64,000 bases of DNA from Kluyvera ascorbata ATCC 33433 (GTDB lineage: Bacteria; Pseudomonadota; Gammaproteobacteria; Enterobacterales; Enterobacteriaceae), in NCBI RefSeq assembly GCF_000735365.1, contig NZ_JMPL01000001.1, positions 80,255 to 144,254 of the forward strand, in the 5' to 3' direction. Under the pieces are notes generated by a model. That model had not been told where the DNA came from. It saw only the letters and a list, made by a program, of their open reading frames with translations, and did no database searches. A program made the translations under genes and the position numbers. Below are positions 59,943 to 64,000 of the stretch, piece after piece (the stretch's first letter is position 1; each line of letters starts with the position of its first letter).

Positions 59943-62900
59943 ATGTCTAAGTTTTTTATCCATCGACCGGTGTTTGCCTGGGTTCTGGCCATCATCATGA
60001 TGATTGCGGGTGGCCTGGCCATCCTGCAGTTGCCAATCGCGCAGTACCCGACGATCGCTCCACCTGCCGTGGCTATTTCAGCAACCTATCCAGGTGCTGA
60101 TGCGCAAACCGTGCAGGATACCGTCACCCAGGTTATCGAACAGAATATGAACGGTATCGATAACCTGATGTACATGTCCTCAACCAGTGACTCCGCGGGT
60201 TCCGTGACCATCACCCTGACCTTTAAGTCAGGCACCGATCCGGATATCGCCCAGGTTCAGGTTCAGAACAAGCTCTCTCTGGCAACGCCGCTGCTGCCGC
60301 AGGAAGTGCAGCAGCAGGGTATCAGCGTTGAGAAGTCGAGCAGCAGCTTCCTGATGGTAGCCGGGTTTATCTCTGATAATCCAACGACCGTACAGGACGA
60401 TATTTCTGACTACATCGCCTCTAACGTTAAGGACCCTATCAGCCGTCTGAACGGCGTGGGTGACGTGCAGCTCTTTGGTGCGCAGTATGCGATGCGTATC
60501 TGGCTCGACGGCAACCTGCTCAACAAATACAACCTGACGCCGGTTGATGTCATCAATCAGTTAAAGGTACAGAACGACCAGATTGCGGCAGGCCAACTGG
60601 GCGGTACGCCAGCGGTGAAAGGCCAGCAGTTGAACGCCTCAATTATTGCGCAGACGCGTCTAAAAGATCCGGTTGAGTTCGGTAAAGTGACTCTGCGCGT
60701 GAACGCCGATGGTTCGGTGGTACATCTGAGCGACGTCGCGCGTATTGAACTCGGCGGTGAGAACTACAACGTCGTCGCACGTATTAACGGTAAACCGGCA
60801 TCGGGGCTTGGGATCAAGCTGGCGACCGGCGCGAACGCGTTGGATACTGCCAACGCCATCAAAGCCAAGCTCGCGGAGCTACAACCTTTCTTCCCGCAGG
60901 GGATGAAGGTGGTCTATCCGTATGACACCACGCCGTTCGTGACCATCTCGATTCACGAAGTTATTAAGACGCTGTTTGAGGCGATTATTCTCGTCTTCCT
61001 CGTCATGTACCTGTTCTTGCAGAACATCCGTGCGACGCTTATTCCAACTATCGCCGTCCCGGTAGTGCTGCTCGGGACCTTCGCCGTACTGTCGATGTTT
61101 GGCTACTCGATAAACACCCTAACCATGTTCGGGATGGTGCTCGCGATAGGTCTGCTCGTCGATGACGCCATCGTGGTGGTGGAGAACGTCGAGCGCGTGA
61201 TGGTTGAGGAGAAGCTATCGCCCGTCGAGGCCACAGAGAAATCGATGGAGCAGATCCAGGGCGCGCTGGTTGGGATCGCGATGGTGCTGTCAGCGGTATT
61301 CGTACCGATGGCCTTCTTTGGCGGCTCAACCGGGGCTATCTATCGTCAGTTCTCGATAACCATCGTTTCCGCAATGGCGTTGTCGGTACTGGTTGCCCTG
61401 ATCCTGACCCCAGCGCTGTGCGCCACGCTGCTGAAACCCGCTTCTGTGGATCACTACGAGAAGAAAGGGTTCTTCGGCTGGTTTAACAATAAGTTTGACC
61501 AGAGCGTTAACCACTACACCAATAGCGTCAGCGGTATCTTGCGTTCCACTGGGCGTTACCTGCTTATCTATGTGCTGATTGTTGTCGGCATGGCGGTGCT
61601 GTTTATGCGCCTGCCAACGTCCTTCCTGCCGGACGAAGACCAGGGGGTATTCCTGACCATGGTTCAGCTTCCTGCTGGTGCGACACAGGAGCGCACGCAG
61701 AAGGTGTTGGATACGGTGACCCACTATTACCTCAATAACGAGAAGGCGAACGTTGAGAGCGTCTTTACCGTTAACGGCTTCAGCTTTAGCGGCCAGGGTC
61801 AGAACTCCGGTATGGCGTTTGTGAGTCTGAAGCCTTGGGATGAACGTAGCGGGGAAGAAAATAGCGCTGAATCCGTCATCAAGCGTGCCACGATGGCCTT
61901 CAGCCAGATTAAAGATGCGATGGTATTCCCGTTCAACATGCCGGCGATTATAGAGCTGGGCACGGCGACCGGTTTCGACTTCGAGCTGATTGACCAGGGT
62001 AACCTCGGTCATACCGCATTGACCCAAGCCCGTAACCAGCTTCTTGGTATGGTGCAGCAGCATCCCGATCAGCTGGTTCGCGTGCGTCCAAACGGCCTGG
62101 AAGATACCGCGCAGTTCAAACTCGATGTCGACCAGGAAAAAGCGCAGGCATTAGGCGTCTCACTGTCCGATATCAATGAGACCATTTCTGCTGCGCTAGG
62201 CGGCTACTACGTCAACGACTTTATTGACCACGGTCGCGTGAAGAAGGTCTACGTTCAGGCTGACGCGAAGTTCCGCATGCTGCCAAGCGACGTCAACAAT
62301 ATGTACGTACGCAGCTCAAACGGTGAGATGGTGCCATTCTCCGCCTTCGTGACTTCACGTTGGGTGTATGGCTCTCCACGTCTGGAACGCTATAACGGTC
62401 TGCCATCGATGGAGATCCTCGGTGAAGCGGCCCCGGGTAAAAGTACCGGTGAGGCGATGGCCCTGATGGAACAACTGGCCAGCAAACTGCCTTCAGGCAT
62501 TGGCTTTGACTGGACGGGAATGTCCTATCAGGAACGTCTGTCCGGCAACCAGGCGCCAGCGCTGTACGCCATCTCATTGATTGTCGTCTTCCTGTGTCTG
62601 GCCGCACTCTATGAGAGCTGGTCTATTCCGTTCTCCGTTATGTTAGTAGTGCCATTAGGTGTTGTGGGAGCGCTTCTGGCCGCCTCATTACGAGGTCTGA
62701 ATAACGACGTGTACTTCCAGGTAGGTCTGCTGACAACCATTGGTCTATCGGCGAAGAACGCCATTCTGATCGTTGAGTTTGCTAAAGATCTTATGGATAA
62801 AGAAGGTAAAGGGATCATTGAAGCAACGCTCGAAGCATCACGTATGCGTCTGCGCCCTATTCTGATGACCTCTCTGGCCTTTATCCTCGGCGTTATGCCT

Positions 62901-63053
62901 CTGGTTATCAGCCGCGGTGCAGGTAGTGGTGCGCAGAACGCAGTTGGTACCGGCGTCATGGGCGGGATGCTGACCGCGACGCTGCTGGCCATCTTCTTCG
63001 TGCCAGTATTCTTCGTTGTCGTGAGACGTCGCTTTACCAAACACTCTGAGTAA
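59943..63053 (+). CDS. acrF: AcrF, RND multidrug efflux transporter
   Basis: 1036 residues (1034 in E. coli), a proton-driven RND pump homologous to AcrB with 12 membrane helices and two large periplasmic loops. The proton-relay aspartates are in [18 protein letters not shown] (helix 4) and the helix-10 lysine is in [16 protein letters not shown]. It exports many lipophilic drugs, dyes and detergents with AcrE and TolC. The acrEF operon ends at a strong terminator. Confidence 0.96.
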   Translation: MSKFFIHRPVFAWVLAIIMMIAGGLAILQLPIAQYPTIAPPAVAISATYPGADAQTVQDTVTQVIEQNMNGIDNLMYMSSTSDSAGSVTITLTFKSGTDPDIAQVQVQNKLSLATPLLPQEVQQQGISVEKSSSSFLMVAGFISDNPTTVQDDISDYIASNVKDPISRLNGVGDVQLFGAQYAMRIWLDGNLLNKYNLTPVDVINQLKVQNDQIAAGQLGGTPAVKGQQLNASIIAQTRLKDPVEFGKVTLRVNADGSVVHLSDVARIELGGENYNVVARINGKPASGLGIKLATGANALDTANAIKAKLAELQPFFPQGMKVVYPYDTTPFVTISIHEVIKTLFEAIILVFLVMYLFLQNIRATLIPTIAVPVVLLGTFAVLSMFGYSINTLTMFGMVLAIGLLVDDAIVVVENVERVMVEEKLSPVEATEKSMEQIQGALVGIAMVLSAVFVPMAFFGGSTGAIYRQFSITIVSAMALSVLVALILTPALCATLLKPASVDHYEKKGFFGWFNNKFDQSVNHYTNSVSGILRSTGRYLLIYVLIVVGMAVLFMRLPTSFLPDEDQGVFLTMVQLPAGATQERTQKVLDTVTHYYLNNEKANVESVFTVNGFSFSGQGQNSGMAFVSLKPWDERSGEENSAESVIKRATMAFSQIKDAMVFPFNMPAIIELGTATGFDFELIDQGNLGHTALTQARNQLLGMVQQHPDQLVRVRPNGLEDTAQFKLDVDQEKAQALGVSLSDINETISAALGGYYVNDFIDHGRVKKVYVQADAKFRMLPSDVNNMYVRSSNGEMVPFSAFVTSRWVYGSPRLERYNGLPSMEILGEAAPGKSTGEAMALMEQLASKLPSGIGFDWTGMSYQERLSGNQAPALYAISLIVVFLCLAALYESWSIPFSVMLVVPLGVVGALLAASLRGLNNDVYFQVGLLTTIGLSAKNAILIVEFAKDLMDKEGKGIIEATLEASRMRLRPILMTSLAFILGVMPLVISRGAGSGAQNAVGTGVMGGMLTATLLAIFFVPVFFVVVRRRFTKHSE

Positions 63054-63070
63054 CGCAATCACTCAGGATA

Positions 63071-63098
63071 AAAGGCGCCTACGGGCGCCTTTCTTTTT
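63071..63098 (+). terminator. acrEF terminator
   Basis: AAAGGCGCC and GGCGCCTTT pair around TACG, followed by CTTTTTG, 18 bp after acrF. Confidence 0.9.
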
Positions 63099-63371
63099 GT
63101 TCGGTAATCAGGAAGTTTAGTGGTGCAGGCTCAATACGTTAGGCTGTGCCACCATCAGTTACGCTTCGTAGCGCACCATTTCGTTATTTTCTTCTGCATC
63201 ATTTCTACATAATCCCACCGTTTTCAGGCTCCCTTCTCCACGATATTTACGAACCACATAAATTGAGATTATTTCCCCTACCAATGGGCTATAGCACAGG
63301 TGATAAAATAAGCCATTCCGTAATACGGCCTATTTCTGGCGTAATGAAACGGATTATTTAGAGGCTACATC
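63099..63371 (+). promoter_or_regulatory. acrF-yhdV intergenic region
   Basis: About 270 bp without a convincing gene, AT-rich near 63180-63360; it must contain the yhdV promoter. A short open frame here has no recognisable product. Confidence 0.4.
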
Positions 63372-63593
63372 ATGAAAAAATTTATTCTGGTGACGCTGCT
63401 GGCAACACTGCTTGCTGGCTGCGCGCATGACTCACCTTGTGTACCTGTTTATGACGATCAGGGCCGTCTGGTTCACACCAACACCTGCATGAAAGGGACC
63501 ACACAGGACAACTGGGAAACCGCAGGTGCTATCGCCGGTGGCGCTGCTGCTTTGGCGGGACTGACGCTGGGTATCGTTGCACTGACCAAATAA
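63372..63593 (+). CDS. yhdV: YhdV, small lipoprotein
   Basis: 73 residues, as in E. coli YhdV, nearly identical over the mature part. A lipoprotein signal (MKKFILVTLLATLLAG) is followed by Cys17. A glycine/alanine-rich hydrophobic C-terminal stretch (AGAIAGGAAALAGLTLGIVAL) resembles glycine-zipper proteins. Function unknown. Confidence 0.93.
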   Translation: MKKFILVTLLATLLAGCAHDSPCVPVYDDQGRLVHTNTCMKGTTQDNWETAGAIAGGAAALAGLTLGIVALTK

Positions 63594-63597
63594 CACA

Positions 63598-63633
63598 ACG
63601 GCCAGAAAGTGCATGCTTTCTGGCCGTCTCTGC
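63598..63633 (+). terminator. yhdV terminator
   Basis: ACGGCCAGAAAG and CTTTCTGGCCGT form a perfect 12-bp stem around TGCATG, directly after the yhdV stop. Confidence 0.88.
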
Positions 63634-63817
63634 GCTTATTGTCATCGTCAGGATGACATCGCCGTCAATTTTATTATCAACAAAACCCACCTCTTTTAAT
63701 TCCCGTCGACAATCTAAATAGCTCATCATAATAAAGAGATAGCGAACGTTGTCTTATTTTCAGCGCCGTACTTGCTTCGAATGGAATATTTTGTTGAGGC
63801 AGGAGATAGAGCGTCTT

Positions 63818-63975
63818 TGTAGGCTGGATAAGGCGTTAACGTCGCCATCGGGCAAAGTGCTCCATCCCGGAGTCGGCGTAAAACGCCTCGCCCGGGCTAC
63901 GGACTGGGTATTATACGTGCACATTATTACCGTCTGTAGTCCGGGCGAGCGCAGCGACCCCGGGACTTCACAGCG
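63818..63975. repeat. BIME-type repeat cluster at the window end
   Basis: A REP-like unit (GTAGGCTGGATAAGGCG, GTCGCCATCGGGC) is followed by GC-rich units GAGTCGGCGTAAAACGCC, CTCGCCCGGGCTAC and AGTCCGGGCGAGCGCAGCGA. The middle unit matches 18465-18497. The remaining sequence from 63634 to 64000 shows no supported gene; the open frame running through the repeat is an artefact. Confidence 0.78.
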
Positions 63976-64000
63976 CTTTCATTTCCCACAGACGTAAAAA

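Noticed and set aside
63749-63997. An 82-codon frame at the window end
   Set aside because: Most of it is translated from the palindromic REP-type cluster.

Overview
The window is a conserved chromosomal core segment of a member of the Enterobacteriaceae. Nearly every protein aligns end to end with its Escherichia coli counterpart as I remember it, and gene order largely follows the E. coli lptA-to-yhdV stretch. It is not E. coli itself. elbB is missing between mtgA and arcB. No nan/dcuD block separates gltD from sspB. msrPQ follows acuI, as in Salmonella. A yagU homologue sits between aaeR and tldD. A metallo-hydrolase occupies the place of yhdJ/yhdU between fis and acrS. A two-gene metabolic insert (aldehyde dehydrogenase and CoA-transferase) separates yhcO from aaeB. 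I cannot fix the genus; an Enterobacter/Klebsiella/Kluyvera-type relative fits.

Layout. 1-4655: LPS transport and nitrogen-PTS cluster, lptA(partial)-lptB-rpoN-hpf-ptsN-rapZ-npr. 4767-9170: mtgA, the sRNA ArcZ, arcB and yhcC. 9171-15744: gltB-gltD behind a long regulatory leader. 15905-18185: sspB-sspA and rpsI-rplM on the minus strand. 18510-22994: zapE (frameshifted), zapG, degQ, degS. 23049-26258: mdh, argR with ARG boxes, two tandem yhcN paralogues and yhcO. 26285-29216: the accessory dehydrogenase/CoA-transferase pair. 29253-33425: the aae hydroxycarboxylate efflux system and its regulator. 33665-41759: yagU, tldD (frameshifted), yhdP, rng, yhdE. 41767-46621: mreD, mreC, mreB, csrD. 46842-54705: acuI, msrP-msrQ, aroQ, accB-accC, yhdT-panF, prmA. 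55470-56755: dusB-fis. 56827-63593: MBL hydrolase, acrS, acrE-acrF, yhdV. REP/BIME-type repeats lie in many intergenic gaps.

Functionally the window joins envelope building (Lpt, MtgA, Mre, YhdP), nitrogen and carbon control (RpoN, PTS-Ntr, GltBD, ArgR), redox sensing (ArcB and ArcZ), translation (S9, L13, HPF, PrmA, DusB), envelope proteolysis (DegQ, DegS), fatty-acid synthesis (AccBC, PanF) and efflux (Aae, AcrEF).

The main oddities are two single-base frameshifts, in zapE and tldD. Both are an extra T in the same context (coding strand CGTTTTTGG) and both restore full-length proteins if one T is removed. Others are the apparently circularly permuted CoA-transferase, an unassigned 764-bp prmA-dusB gap with ORF remnants and a perfect 29-bp palindrome, and tiny upstream ORFs in the gltB leader. 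I saw no tRNA, rRNA, insertion sequence, prophage or CRISPR array, and no clearly novel defence or mobile system.
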